A stretch of 64,000 bases of DNA from Asparagopsis taxiformis (GCA_030407315.1 JALQPE010001850.1:1-64000), one strand, 5' to 3'; counted from the first letter of the stretch, positions 31,188 to 42,218 are shown. Translations and numbers: made by a program. The notes: generated by a model from the sequence alone, not told the origin.

Positions 31188-32257
31188 TGCAGTTAGCCGA
31201 TTTTTTGCTGCCGAACTCTGCCGCACTTTATCTTTGCCATTACTTCACAAACCACAATAAACTCTGAAAAAAGTAGTTCAGCAATAATAATTTGGACTAG
31301 TTCCGCAGCTCTGTTTTTTCTATCTCCTCGGCATCGTCCATCAGTAGCTCCCCACCCTGAATAAAGAGTTCACTCCCTACGTCGGGAGTGGGGCTTTTCA
31401 TAGCCAAATGTAGTTTTAAACACGCTCTCGTAGCATCATTAAGGTCTACCAATGATCTGATACGCATTCACTGCTATGCAGCTTCGACGAACTACAATAT
31501 CAGTGCTCGCTCAATGACTTACGTAGCTGCATCCAACGACCTTGAACCAATTACAATTACCACATCTGCACCAGTTACGTCATATTCATCCCCATAAAGA
31601 ATGCGAGTAATACCGTCCTCGCTCATGTGATCACTTTACCACACAGTACATAGATAAAGCATTTTTCCTATTCATGCGCAAAGGAGCAAAATAAACTTTC
31701 GATTAGAATGATAGATTGATATCTTCTCCGTGCCGTTCAGTGATATGAATATTACTCTCATCTAGGGAACTGGTTTCAATCCCTGCCATTGTCAGGGGCA
31801 CAATAGAGAATACTCTCTGAAAAGAAAGGAACATACAGAATCAAAAAGTGTATCATGATGCTCTAGAAACAAACCAAGATAAAAAAATAGGTTGGTGAAA
31901 GGATTCATCGTCAAATGTTTCTGAGATTCTGTTCAAAGCTTCCAAATTTGCAACCAGAACCAGAATTGATGGAGCTATTGTAGTCGGATTCCCTTATTCG
32001 AACACATCAAACGAGCAGCCTCGTTCCCTCTTCTGTATAGCTGTTGAGATGCCCCAACTCGTACTAAGTCATCCCTTGTCCTTCACTGCTGCACTGAAAC
32101 TACCGTGCAAAGCCAGCCACTAACTGTGCCCACTCCAGCATAAATTCACAAAGCCATATAGTGGAAGACTATCCACGAGACTATAATGCTGCAGTTCAGA
32201 CCACATGGCTTCTGCATCATGATAAAAGTCTCAGGAACCCTGATTGATAACACATCA
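31188..32257. other. Interior spacer of the Harbinger element
   Basis: AT-rich, no supported gene. By position it holds the 3' ends of the two convergent element genes. An inverted repeat CACTCCCTACGTCGGGAGTG lies near 31371-31390. Confidence 0.5.
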
Positions 32258-33420
32258 CTACGTAATGTACTCGTCAATAGACGGTGGAATACAATCAAAG
32301 TATCTACTTGCTTGCGATCCGTAAACGCAAGTATGGAAGTTCGTCAGAATACACGCACTCATATACCATAAACCCACCGAAGACATGCCCACTCTTAGTT
32401 TCCGCGGATGATCGAGGTGAGAGAAGTACTTCTTCACCTCCTTAAATGCCCATTCTACTGAAATTCGCGCCGAAGACATTCTTTGATTAAACATAGCCTG
32501 ATCCACAGCTAGATCCCCCCACGAAATCCAACCATCATGTAGGGCCGAAGAATATAAGCAGAATCTGCGTAAACGTAGAACTGTCGACCATCAATTAGAA
32601 GACTATCCTGCAGACTTTGCTCTATATCAGAGTTCCGGAACACCGTAAGATCATGCCTTCGTCCTTCAATAGGACCGAAAACATGAAACAACAGACCATC
32701 AGGGAGTGTCATAGCTTGAAATTTGAAACAATTGCGACGCTTGTGACCATTATAAGTGGCACGTTGCAGAATCCCTTTAGGCTTGCTTATGTATATGTTT
32801 GTCCCATCAATGAACCCGACGCAGCTGTCGAGAGGAGCTCCAGTTTCGAACACTTTGGAGGCATACATTGGAGCTCTTGATTGTATGAAACTTAAGTTGA
32901 AAGAAGTAACAAGGTGGTGATATTCTGAGTAGAATCGTTCAAGAGTGAAGTAGAATATTTCGCACAGCGCAGTGGAAGACCTATAAAATTCTTTTTCGAG
33001 ATCTTTCCATCTGCATGGTGAGCTGAGTCTGCGCAATAGAATACAAAATGCCTCTACACCTGACGCCCTACATCCATGTCTCTCTGTACAGAATGAAACA
33101 TTCTCCCATCCCATTGCTGATAGTATAGTTCTGAGTTCTACTTTCCCAAACCGAAACCTGCGCAAACATTCATAGTCATCTAGTGCTTCCATATTGAATT
33201 CGAAAGCGAATAGCTCCGATTTGATCTCGATTCGAATCATATAGTCACTGTATTCTTGTGCTGCTTCAAATAATAGAAGGCTAGGAACAATTGATTCGTC
33301 TAGACAACGTCTTCGGTAGTACTCCAATAAGCAGATCCCTACCTTCAGTCTTGATCTTTTCATAGTATGCTCCCTTTGCGTCCTTGCTCTTGTCATTCTG
33401 TAGTCTAGAAAAGAATTCAA
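32258..33420 (-). pseudogene. PIF/Harbinger DDE transposase with one frameshift
   Basis: Two abutting frames (33420-32509, then 32506-32258) make a near-complete DDE_Tnp_4 transposase of about 385 residues. An N-terminal helix-turn-helix-like region (YECLRRFRFGKVELRTILSA) is followed by the catalytic DDE: VGFIDGTNIYISKP (first Asp), YVYADSAYI (second Asp) and ISVEWAFKEVKKYF (Glu). The break lies at a run of six C on the plus strand (32515-32520). There the expected continuation LAVDQAMFNQRM is in the next frame, so a single-base change in a homopolymer explains it. This could be a real inactivating indel or a sequencing error. The enzyme would cut out and reinsert this element. Confidence 0.82.
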
Positions 33421-33680
33421 ACCAAAAGTAGTTTCCCTCTTGATCCTATACTCCCTTTAGGACTTTTTTCCAGAACGCAACGGTTTTTCTGCGCCACTGC
33501 CGTCTTCCTTGCCGCTTACAAGACCATTCATTCGTTTAGTATCTCAATTTTGAACGATAAACCTCAATATGCCTGGATCTGCAATGATGAAGTTGACTAC
33601 AATGACGGAATGTCATCGATAACGGCTTACTGAAAAACTATGCGACATTCTCCCAATAGTAATTTATACTAATAGAAACG

Positions 33681-34486
33681 ATGCAAGTATCGCACTTTCT
33701 TTTTGCCCTTCTATGTTTCCACTTTACTTCACCGCTTTCTTTGATAATTTCTTGATGATTTGGCTGTAGCGATGTTATCTCGCATCCTGTTGTTACTTTT
33801 GTAACACTCTTCCATATATGACGTGGAGATCTGCGCAGGAAAGCGTATCTGAGTGATCGAAAGTACCCTTCTGGATGCTCTGGTAGCGTTCAATCTCAAT
33901 ACGAAACATTCTGTCGTCATAGAATCGCTCTATACTCACCATGCTTGGATCGCTATCGATGTGAAATGTGAATGTTTCCAGCGACGCTAATTGATTGCAC
34001 CCATGTTCCAGTACAGCCACGTTCATCATGGTAAAGGTAGCTGCATTAGACTCTGGGCCACTTTGAAGCTGCAAATGACTGGAGTGCGATATGGAAGTGA
34101 TTGCGCTAGCTCCTAGTAAAAACATGTGGCGTGGATGTCTGCGAAAAACACAATCTGAGGGTTTTCTACTGCTATATCCGCACCGATCTCGTCCAGATAT
34201 GGGCTCATATCTCTGAGTAAAAATTTCAAGACAACTGTCTTTTGCACACCGCGTTACGACGGCACGAACAACCGTGACTCTTTTAGTTCAACTTTTAAAT
34301 CGCCGTAACACAATTACTAGAACTATTCACTACATTTGTTTTTTCTGTAAGACATTGCACATGCTCCCTGGGCGGCGTGTGATAAACATGGGTTCCGTGG
34401 CAGCACCGCTCTCTCTGCACTACTGCGCGCACAAAATTCCCATGGCAATCCCACGCAATCCCATATGGGAACATCTGAATTCGTCT
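33681..34486 (-). repeat. Right 806-bp terminal inverted repeat
   Basis: Partner of 28460-29265. The outer tip GAATTCGTCT is followed by the target copy AAT at 34487-34489. Confidence 0.92.
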
Positions 34487-34489
34487 AAT

Positions 34490-35740
34490 GCGGAGGACTA
34501 CTGCCAATGATGCAATGGCCTACAACTCCACCTACCCTCGAAATGGGCTTGAGTGGGCTTTCGTACTCTTGCCAATGAAGAGTAAACCAAGGTTTAGCTC
34601 GACCAAGGGGCTTATTCGATCAATGAAATGAACTCTTTCCATACAGTTGTCCAATTATATTGTCCCAGAAAAAAGATCAGAGAAATCGGCTCGTGTATAA
34701 TCAATAAAATATAAAGTTGGCAGGTTCTTCCTCCGCCTACAGGGGTCAAAACCGCATTTCTTCAGCTTCATTGTTCCTCCTTTCTTCTTTCGAAGTCCCA
34801 TAGTTGAGGTTAGTCCCTGTATTCACGTTGACCCACCGCACACATGGCCTACTATTGCGCTTCGGTACGGCGGCGGCGATTATACGGGATTGGATACACG
34901 CGGCGCCCCATAGAAGGGCACCACGCCGTATCGGGCAGCACACATATACGGGCCGAATTGTGAGCTACATAGAGAGAGTGAAAGACAGAGTAGTAGAACC
35001 AGTAAAATTGACGTATGTCTTTACTGAAAGAAAGGGTGGACTCCCTATCGCTACTCCCTCCGGCGATACGTGCTCAGAACCCCATCCGACCGATTGTATG
35101 GCTGGACACCTGGCACGCGCGACCGCACCGATAGTCATGACAATCCGGATTTGACTGTCCACTGCAATTGCATTGGAAGCAACTCCTCCCTCTCCATTTA
35201 CGCAGATCATTCTCCTCTCAACCCTGTGGCCCTGTCCACATAAACCTGGACGAGCCTGGACGAACCTGTACGCCCATAGGATAGGTCGTTTTGTGGCTAT
35301 CTTAATATTAAGCAACTTTATCTCCTTGTCGAGTAAGGAAAGCCTGGACGTATGATAATTGCCACTTGGCGATCACTAGGAGTGCTGAGTGGCGGATGCG
35401 TCAGATGCTGTCAGGCTTCCAACATAAGACATGAAAATACGTAGGCAGCTACTTCAGAAATTAAATGAGATCAAAACGCGCTGCAGAGGATAACCGATGC
35501 AGTATGCTTCGCGCTCACGAAACAGAAGCAGCAATGTGAGCCGTCTATGTAGGTCTTATTTCTCGCTGCGAAGCGATAGAATTCTCCGGAAACGGAGTAG
35601 CGCAAGCGACAACGAGGAAAGCCCCGATCCAGCGAGTACGCTGTAGAAATGATCTCCAATCGGCGGTGATCAGCCGGATTCCGAAAGGAGGAGAATGAGT
35701 AATACTCGAGGATCGAGTCCTGCAACGGCCTTCGACTAAG
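34490..35740. other. Unassigned spacer
   Basis: About 1.25 kb between the Harbinger element and element F2 without a supported gene. Short ORFs on both strands show no recognisable domain. Confidence 0.5.
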
Positions 35741-36446
35741 TGTGGTGCAATACCACGTGGCGGTACGCCTGCGCGACGTGTAATGTCGCAAAGTTCGTAA
35801 TTTATTGTCAAATTTTATTTTTCATAAGTGGTCTAATTTTTCGCACCACAGTGAATCACTGGGCACAACACACGTGTAACCAGTGGTACACTTTTATGTA
35901 CACTGACACTAACTGTTATACAACACACTCACACTGCGTGGACCGCGCTGGCCATGCAACCCACTTAGGGTTTTTCCGACCGCCCTACTATACCAGTATT
36001 TAGCCTATCCCCTGACAACCGTAGAAGTTCACTTAGGGCTAGCCACCGTGCTTTAACATGGTATTTATTTTACGGCGGATCGCCCAGTTCTTCGATTGTA
36101 AAGTACCGGAAGTTCGGTTGTCATTTTGCTCCCAAGGTGCGTTTCGCCGTCTGAGTCAGCCTGCTTCTCCCTTGGCTATAGTACTTGGCACCCTTCCGGT
36201 ACCCGTTCGTCGCTGATCCAGCGTTTGCCCTTGGCACTCCACCCGCTGTATCAGCATTATCCCTTACAACGCGCAGCCTGTGGCGCGCGTGCCCCCTATC
36301 AGGAGTCTTCGGCCTCTTGGTGTACCACCGGACCTGATCGTGTCGCTTCGCTCCCATCCTGCGGATCGCAGTAACTGTTTGCCTACTTCGCCTGTGGCTA
36401 TAGTGCGTGGCACAAGTACGGCCCTACTCTTACCGCTGTACCAGCG
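35741..36446 (-). mobile_element. Second copy of element F (F2), cut by element B
   Basis: In reverse orientation it matches about 18606-19318. The terminus TGTGGTGCAATACCACGTGG corresponds to the F right end, and the shared block contains CCGCTGTACCAGCG, GCTGTATCAGC and GCTGATCCAGCG, the same palindrome family. The match stops at 36446, where LTR-B begins. The missing part would lie beyond the far end of element B, outside the window. Confidence 0.75.
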
Positions 36447-36824
36447 TGTGGTGCAATTTAAGTTGGTCGATGGAATCGATGCGAGCGCGCGCGTTTACGT
36501 TAGTCCGCAAGCATCCGTTTGAGTTAGTTTAGTAAGCGAGCGTACGCGTGGCGTCTTGATTACGTGTCACGGAGCGTCAATGCGAGCGCGTGCGCGCGTA
36601 CGTTGCCACGAAACCGCGAGCCGCGCCACGTGTAGCGATTTCCGCGAATTTCCCTTTATTTCCCTTTTTTGGGTTTTTTATGACGAAAGTCTTTTTCCCA
36701 AATATTTCCCCTTTTTGCGTGCGAGCGTGCGGCCGCCGCCGGCCGGCCACACAAGGACAGCCTGTCCCAAGTAAGTTAGCTATTAGTGGTCGCATGGCTT
36801 CGCACCCTACCAATAAACAGTCAG
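36447..36824 (+). repeat. 5' LTR of element B, first part
   Basis: Begins TGTGGTGCAATTTAAG after CAGCG (36442-36446, candidate target site). It is interrupted after GTCAG by element A and resumes at 54001, giving an LTR of about 809 bp. Confidence 0.75.
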
Positions 36825-37659
36825 TGTAGGACTTAACTGGCGCTTAGACGTAATGACTTAGGTAGTCGTCCAAACGTCTCGAGTAGTCGCCGGAGAGGCG
36901 GCTTCGCACTCCTGGCTTTTGTTAACCCGAAGCGGTAAAGCGTAGTCGCACTGCCGACGACCGTCCACTGGCCTCGACTCGGTAGGTGGTAGAGCGGTTT
37001 GAATCGGAAGGATCTTGATCACCCTTAGAGGAAAATCCACCAGGGCGACACACGAGCCAACGGTGGCTAGGTCGGATCACGGAAACAGGCGGGCGTTTTA
37101 GCGGTTAGTCAACCCAGAACGGACGGCGCGACACACAGTGTATGTCGGTTCCGGGCACTCACGCTTAGACGAAACCGTTGACCTTGATCAGCCTCACACG
37201 CGTAGACGTCGTGTTGGCGTTCCGTGGCAACCCGGGGACCACGGTACGTTACGCACCCACGCCGTGATGCGGAACGGAACAATCCCTAAGACGGAAACGA
37301 TAGACACAAGTGTCGAAAACAATGCGTCACCTCTAGGATTGACTTGGATCGGTACCTTAGAGGGGGTTTGTTACCTTTTACTCATTGGAGAAGGGTCACT
37401 ACTTGTAATTGCGTACCGGGGCCGAGCGGTCCGTCCCGAGGGCCCAATGGGGTGGGCCGCGCCGGCGGCCGCGGTGGTATTGCAATACGTGTACTACGAC
37501 CAATAACCCTACACGTGGCGCTCGCCATGCTCGCATGTGCGCCCGCCAATTCTACATAATTTCGAAAATTTCCAAATTACGCAAGGAAACTGCTGGTTTC
37601 GAAACGATAGCTACTGGCGGATGCATTGAGTGCTCGCACGTTTCAGCTCTTGTCCCACA
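36825..37659 (-). repeat. 3' LTR of element A
   Basis: 835 bp, same as 53161-53995. Open frames inside it (for example 37138-37506) occur in both copies and are chance ORFs or LTR-specific; I do not annotate them. Confidence 0.93.
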
Positions 37660-37671
37660 TTCCCCCTTCCC
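37660..37671 (-). other. Polypurine tract of element A
   Basis: On the minus strand GGGAAGGGGGAA immediately precedes the 3' LTR, the expected position for the plus-strand primer. Confidence 0.75.
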
Positions 37672-37783
37672 AGTCTTCGAGCCCCTGCGAGTGCACATCA
37701 TCCCATACCTGCGCACCCGGGTTGCATCGAGCGTATTCGACACACCTTTCGACTTGCGAGACTTGGGAACCACGCCTGAAAGA

Positions 37784-40525
37784 ATGTCGGAGACACGCCT
37801 TACTGACCCATGTGATCCAGCTGGTTCTCGTCCAGTGGCCTCCCAGTCTGTACCCGTTGGGGACGGCTGTGCGCCCGCGACTCTCAGGGGTGAGACTATT
37901 TCGCCGGAGCGGGAGGGGTCGCGTGCGCGATCCGCGGCCCCCTGTCAACCCGTGGAGCCGGTGGCAACAAAATCGGCTCTCCCGCCGTCCAGCAGCGTCA
38001 CAACGCGAGAGGTGCTCCTTTCCTCAAAGGGTATAAGTGCGGAGGTCGACAAACCTGTGTCGAATACCCGCCTCCACGACACTCAAGAAAACCCTTGGTC
38101 GGGTGCTTTTGAGACTTCCGCCCCTGTCGACACTCGTAGTCTTGTTGGCTACGAACAAGTCGATATTCCTCCCAGTCAACCTCAGCAAGAGACCCCGCTC
38201 CCCTCTTCTCGCGTTGACAACCCCGCGAATCCGATGCCGGCGCGCCCGGTACACCGTGTGGTGACGTCCATTCGGGTCCCGAAGTCCGAAATCCCCGTGA
38301 CTCGGATTACCGGCAGGAACGAGCCGCCGACTAGAATGTGGTTGGACAATGTGGTGGCGGCTTTGTCGACTCCACCGAATGAGGACGAACTCCTTACAGA
38401 ACTCCGAAACCGGATGGCGTGCTTGGATGACGCCGCCCGTCGTCGGGTTCTCGCTCGGATGGGGGATGGGGCTCCCCCACGGGTGAGCTCAAGTCGGGGA
38501 GATGGATCATCCGCTCCAATTTTCGCTGTTACCGATAACCGGAACTTCGCGGCGGAAAAGGTACGAAGGCTGCAAAAATTGGTGTTCGACCGGTACACCG
38601 ATGCGTTCGGTCGCGACCTTCGGCGTAACCCTCCGTATTTGCCGTATGAGAGTTATCTCACTCTTTCTCCAGTGAGGCCGATACTCCGGCGTTTTGCGCA
38701 TTTGGCTCGAGCGCGTGGCATGTCCTTTGCCAATGAGGTCATGCTCCGTCGGACGGAGCATGGGACCTTTCGCGCAATGATTCCCACGGAGTGTCCGGTC
38801 GACACATATAGTGTGACTCAGCCCGGTGACGTCCCCTTCATCCGGTTCATATCATGCCTGATTACCGAATACGAGAACGGCGTCCTCGTCGATGATTACC
38901 AGGACGTGGACGTGCGGCTTTTGCCACCTGACGCGGGGTTTTTTCCCGCGCCCTGGATGGACGGCCGTTGGCCCATAGAGTGGCAAACAGAGCAGCGGCG
39001 TACATTTCCGCATTCGCGTAGCCCAGACGCTGCACCCGGTTCGCGCGACCGGCACGTCATCATGACGTTCAAGGACGTCGAGTTCCACCAAATGTCCAGC
39101 GGGGACCGTCATAAGTTTTACGCTCCCATCCCTCAGTGGATGATGATGACCCCGGCGGAGATTACGATGCCCATGCCATTTGTGTATCGTTACGCGACTT
39201 CTCATCTTATGTCGCCGAGCCCGCTAGCTACCGTTCTGGACAAGATGGCACGAACCGAGTGGGTGTGCCGGTATGTCACAACCTGGTTGGAGGTCATGTT
39301 GCGCTCGAGAAGAATGCACGAGATGCCCGCTGTCGTGGTCGATGGTATTCGGATGTTAGGCCTCGAGGCGCCGTTGCGCCCGTCTGGGTACGAGGCGCCT
39401 GAGTTTCCGCCGTTTATCCGCGAGCCGATAAGTGTAGTGCGCCTCACTCAACTGGTAAAGGACCACAATGGGTGGGACTGGTGTGCAACCCGGCACATTT
39501 ATTTGCCTCACACATTAGGTGTTACTACGAAGTGGGTGCCCTTATATCTTGAAACGGTAGACATCCACGTCGGATCTGACTTGTTGGGGATGTCGCTTGA
39601 TGTGGAAGTCCCTGTGGCACTAATGCGTGAAGCAGGTCTGACGAAGGTGGCCGAACATTTCGAGGCCGGACATTACGATCGTGCGAGTTTGCGCCATTTG
39701 ATACATCGTACCAAGTGTTTGATGACTGCTCCCGACGTGGGACACAGCTTGGCTGCACAGGAACAGCTTCAAGAAGCTCAACAGTCACTGGCTACCGCTC
39801 AGACGACAATCCGCGTCCTCAAGGGGAACGAGCATAGCGCCCGTGAGGCCAAACGAGCGGCCTTGGTGGCCAAGGCCATTGCGGAGGCTGAAATTATTGC
39901 GCTTAAGCGTCAGTTGGGGAACCATTCTCGTGAGTTGGACATGGCCCGGGAGGAGCTCACGACTTTCCGCTCCAAAGTAGTGATGAGCATGGACGTGCTG
40001 GCGAAGGTGCGATCCTTGTTACGCCATGGTTCTCGGGTCAACGAGGATTTACGCTCATTGTTAGAGGCACAATTACCCGCGGCTATGCGTAAAGGCACAG
40101 TGCGGTCTCCTTCTTCCGACCCGGAGATGCATCCTTCCCCAGCTACCTCCACACCCGCAAGGGAGGCAACAAATCTGCCTCTGAGTAGCGGTGAACGCGA
40201 TCCTTCTTTGCCCACGCTGCTGGCTGACTCAACTCAGCGTCCCCTTCTGCCTGATAACAGCGGTGAGACGGATTTGAATATCCCGGATCCTCGTGCCGCG
40301 TCCGAAAAAGTAATCAACGTTGCCGAGAGCGAGCGGGACAGTTCGGACTCTCCCGTTATATCGCGTACGCGTAAGCGTTCTCGCAGTGGGGTTGAATCCA
40401 GTCCCCCAGGGCGTTCGCGCAAGCGCGGTGGTACCGTTGGTGGGACGGCGTCCCGCGGCGGTACCCCTCGTACTCGTAACTCGCGGCGCACTCCTCGCGG
40501 TGCGACGCGTAGCGGTCGTAGTTAA
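37784..40525 (+). CDS. Antisense 913-aa ORF of element A
   Basis: A long open frame on the strand opposite to gag-pol, next to the 3' LTR. The frame is open from 37409, but its first 125 codons run through the LTR and its boundary, so I choose the Met at 37784 (MSETRLTDPC). Predicted layout: a low-complexity Pro/Ser/Thr-rich N-terminus (~250 residues), a folded region (~255-640) rich in Trp/Tyr/Pro, a coiled coil (~650-780, SLAAQEQLQEAQQSLATAQ onward), and a Ser-rich region ending in a strongly basic tail (RTRNSRRTPRGATRSGR) that looks nuclear or nucleic-acid binding. No family recognised. Antisense ORFs between pol and 3' LTR are known in some large plant gypsy elements (for example Grande and Retand). 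Confidence 0.7.
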   Translation: MSETRLTDPCDPAGSRPVASQSVPVGDGCAPATLRGETISPEREGSRARSAAPCQPVEPVATKSALPPSSSVTTREVLLSSKGISAEVDKPVSNTRLHDTQENPWSGAFETSAPVDTRSLVGYEQVDIPPSQPQQETPLPSSRVDNPANPMPARPVHRVVTSIRVPKSEIPVTRITGRNEPPTRMWLDNVVAALSTPPNEDELLTELRNRMACLDDAARRRVLARMGDGAPPRVSSSRGDGSSAPIFAVTDNRNFAAEKVRRLQKLVFDRYTDAFGRDLRRNPPYLPYESYLTLSPVRPILRRFAHLARARGMSFANEVMLRRTEHGTFRAMIPTECPVDTYSVTQPGDVPFIRFISCLITEYENGVLVDDYQDVDVRLLPPDAGFFPAPWMDGRWPIEWQTEQRRTFPHSRSPDAAPGSRDRHVIMTFKDVEFHQMSSGDRHKFYAPIPQWMMMTPAEITMPMPFVYRYATSHLMSPSPLATVLDKMARTEWVCRYVTTWLEVMLRSRRMHEMPAVVVDGIRMLGLEAPLRPSGYEAPEFPPFIREPISVVRLTQLVKDHNGWDWCATRHIYLPHTLGVTTKWVPLYLETVDIHVGSDLLGMSLDVEVPVALMREAGLTKVAEHFEAGHYDRASLRHLIHRTKCLMTAPDVGHSLAAQEQLQEAQQSLATAQTTIRVLKGNEHSAREAKRAALVAKAIAEAEIIALKRQLGNHSRELDMAREELTTFRSKVVMSMDVLAKVRSLLRHGSRVNEDLRSLLEAQLPAAMRKGTVRSPSSDPEMHPSPATSTPAREATNLPLSSGERDPSLPTLLADSTQRPLLPDNSGETDLNIPDPRAASEKVINVAESERDSSDSPVISRTRKRSRSGVESSPPGRSRKRGGTVGGTASRGGTPRTRNSRRTPRGATRSGRS

Positions 40526-40600
40526 CTCAGGTCTTGACGTGACAGTAGTTTGCCTCTTCGTGTAAATTGACCCTTCATTTGTTTCGAGTCCTTCGTCGGA

Positions 40601-40686
40601 GGGGAGACTTTACTCCCCCTTGGGTATCTTCATAATACCCTCAGGAGTTATTGAATCCAGCTGGATAAAAACCCCACGGTGTGGGG
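40601..40686. terminator. Cluster of four short hairpins after the antisense ORF
   Basis: Perfect stems: GGGGAG/CTCCCC (40601-40618), GGGTAT/ATACCC (40622-40640), the palindrome ATCCAGCTGGAT (40655-40666), and CCCCAC/GTGGGG (40672-40686). They lie 75-160 bp past the antisense stop codon. They may be 3' end or stability elements; function is inferred. Confidence 0.4.
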
Positions 40687-40753
40687 AAACCTTGATGGAT
40701 TCCGTGATTTGTTAACTCAAAGAGCGTCATTTTAACTGTGAGACCCTCTGGCG

Positions 40754-41149
40754 ATGGCGTGTGATTTGCACACACTGCATGTCTGTGAACGGTGCAGCAG
40801 CCTGTTGTCGCCAATGGCGGAGACTGCGCACGTTAGAGAAGTGCGAGAACCGGACATCTATTGCATGGTATGCAAGGACAAGTCAGATGTACCACGCGTC
40901 GCAATTCCATATTCATTAAGGTATCTTGCTATTGAACTGGCGACTATGAACATCAGAAAAGTGTTGGCGCTTTGTGAAGTCGACCTGGTGCTGAGTTGCA
41001 GTCGTATCCATAGGTATTGGAGGCGCGAGATAAAGCCAAATATCATCACACTTTACCCCCCCTTTCGAACTCTGTTACTCGCTTTTGCGAGAAACGAGCG
41101 AGTCGAGAACACATTACCAGATCGTTTCGTTGCCCCAGCACATTCTTGA
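40754..41149 (+). pseudogene. RPA2: C-terminal fragment of RNA polymerase I second-largest subunit
   Basis: 131 codons match the C-terminal zinc/clamp region of RPB2-family subunits. HVCERCSSLLSP and IYCMVCKDKSD give the four zinc-binding cysteines, and IPYSLRYLAIELATMNIRKVL matches the conserved end of the protein (VPYVFRYLxAELxAMNI in Pol I). The native protein exceeds 1000 residues, so only its end is here, followed by an unrelated tail of about 55 residues. It sits inside element A and is a captured gene piece, not a working gene. Confidence 0.8.
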
Positions 41150-41159
41150 AAAGCAGTAA

Positions 41160-41894
41160 TCAAATGGGTTCTTTCGTACCAACTTGAGAAGCTTCATCCG
41201 TTGGGGCACGAGCGAGGAGTTTGTCAATGTCATCAACTTCCAGAACTTTCTTCTCTTCTGCCGTCTCATCCTTGTCATCGTCTGCCGCACTATGCGCGGT
41301 GGGAGCACTGGCATTAGTTTCATCCGGCTACTCGAATTCCACCTTTCCATACCCGGCTACGCGCACAAAGCCCCTGTCGGCTGGCAGTGCCGGGTTGCCA
41401 TTAATAAGCATGAACCGATTTGTGGGCGCCGGTCGCTCGAGTCGCAATATAGCAATGTCGAGCTTGCGCGTATCGTCGGTGTATTTCAGGTGATTGATGG
41501 CGAGATTAATGCCAATGACAGTGCCGTCCACCTCAGTTTGCGAGGGGCCCAATTCCTCCACCCATGTCGTGTCAAATTCGCAATGTGCGGCGGATAGCAC
41601 ACATCGCGCGGAGATGAGACTGCCAGAGCGCACCGAGAAGTCGGACAAAAGCGACACAAGCATGTCGTTCAACGACCGCGACGTCGTCAGATCGCCGCCG
41701 ACGATGCGAGGTGCAACGGCCCGTTGCGATGAGAGCTTGTAGTCGGCGCGAATTTGGCGTGACACCGTGGCATTGGCTTGTTGGTCAATCGGGCGTATGA
41801 CGGGACATTGCACACTCCGGCTCAGGTCCGGGATGGATGCCGCGTGAACGGCGTGGAGCAGCAGCACAGGGAAGAGTATTTGCAGGAATTTCAT
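41160..41894 (-). pseudogene. Trypsin-like serine protease fragment with in-frame stop
   Basis: The N-terminus is a signal peptide (MKFLQILFPVLLLHAVHAAS). IVGGD marks the start of the protease domain, AAHC carries the catalytic His, and DIAIL the catalytic Asp. The frame stops with TAG at 41328-41330 after AGYGKVEFE. If that stop is ignored, the same frame runs 55 codons further as an acidic Asp/Glu/Lys tail to TGA at 41160-41162. There is no GDSGG with the catalytic Ser, so no protease activity is possible from this copy. The family is secreted. Confidence 0.75.
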
Positions 41895-42218
41895 GTAGGT
41901 ATGCGCGTACGGTGAAGGACTGTTGGTTCAGCTGGGGCTGGTGTGGGATTGGTGGTTAAGTAGACCGCAGAGAAGGGATTACATTGAGGTGTATGCTGCT
42001 TGCACACAAAAACCACGTAGCATAAACGCTGGAAACCCAATGTATGTCGCATCGCAACAATGCCGTCAATAGATAGTCCGGATTCCCACTACCTCTTGTT
42101 TACCACATCCCGCTTTGACAACTACGAAGCCATAACACCGATAGCAGTCCGTACTGCCACGGCAACAAGAGCCCACTACGGACCAATTCGCACCATGTTA
42201 GCAAAAACGTTCGCTTCG

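Larger units (their letters stand above)
28460..34486. mobile_element. Complete 6.0-kb PIF/Harbinger transposon
   Basis: The unit has termini AGACGAATTC ... GAATTCGTCT, flanked by the 3-bp direct repeat AAT (28457-28459 and 34487-34489). It carries 806-bp inverted repeats and two genes in convergent orientation: a SANT/Myb-like protein and a DDE transposase. These are the two proteins of the PIF/Harbinger superfamily, which also makes 3-bp duplications (usually TWA). The arms look identical over all segments compared, pointing to recent insertion. Confidence 0.88.

Noticed and set aside
36970..37010. tRNA-like stretch (GGTAGGTGGTAGAGCGG) in LTR A
   Set aside because: Resembles an A-box only; no foldable acceptor, anticodon or T arm was found nearby.
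37138..37506. 122-aa ORF in the element A LTR, repeated at 53474-53842
   Set aside because: It is present twice only because LTRs are duplicated; no domain, and on the strand opposite to element transcription.
41184..41597. Plus-strand 137-aa ORF over the protease fragment
   Set aside because: Shadow of the minus-strand protease, which has signal peptide, IVGG, AAHC and DIAIL.
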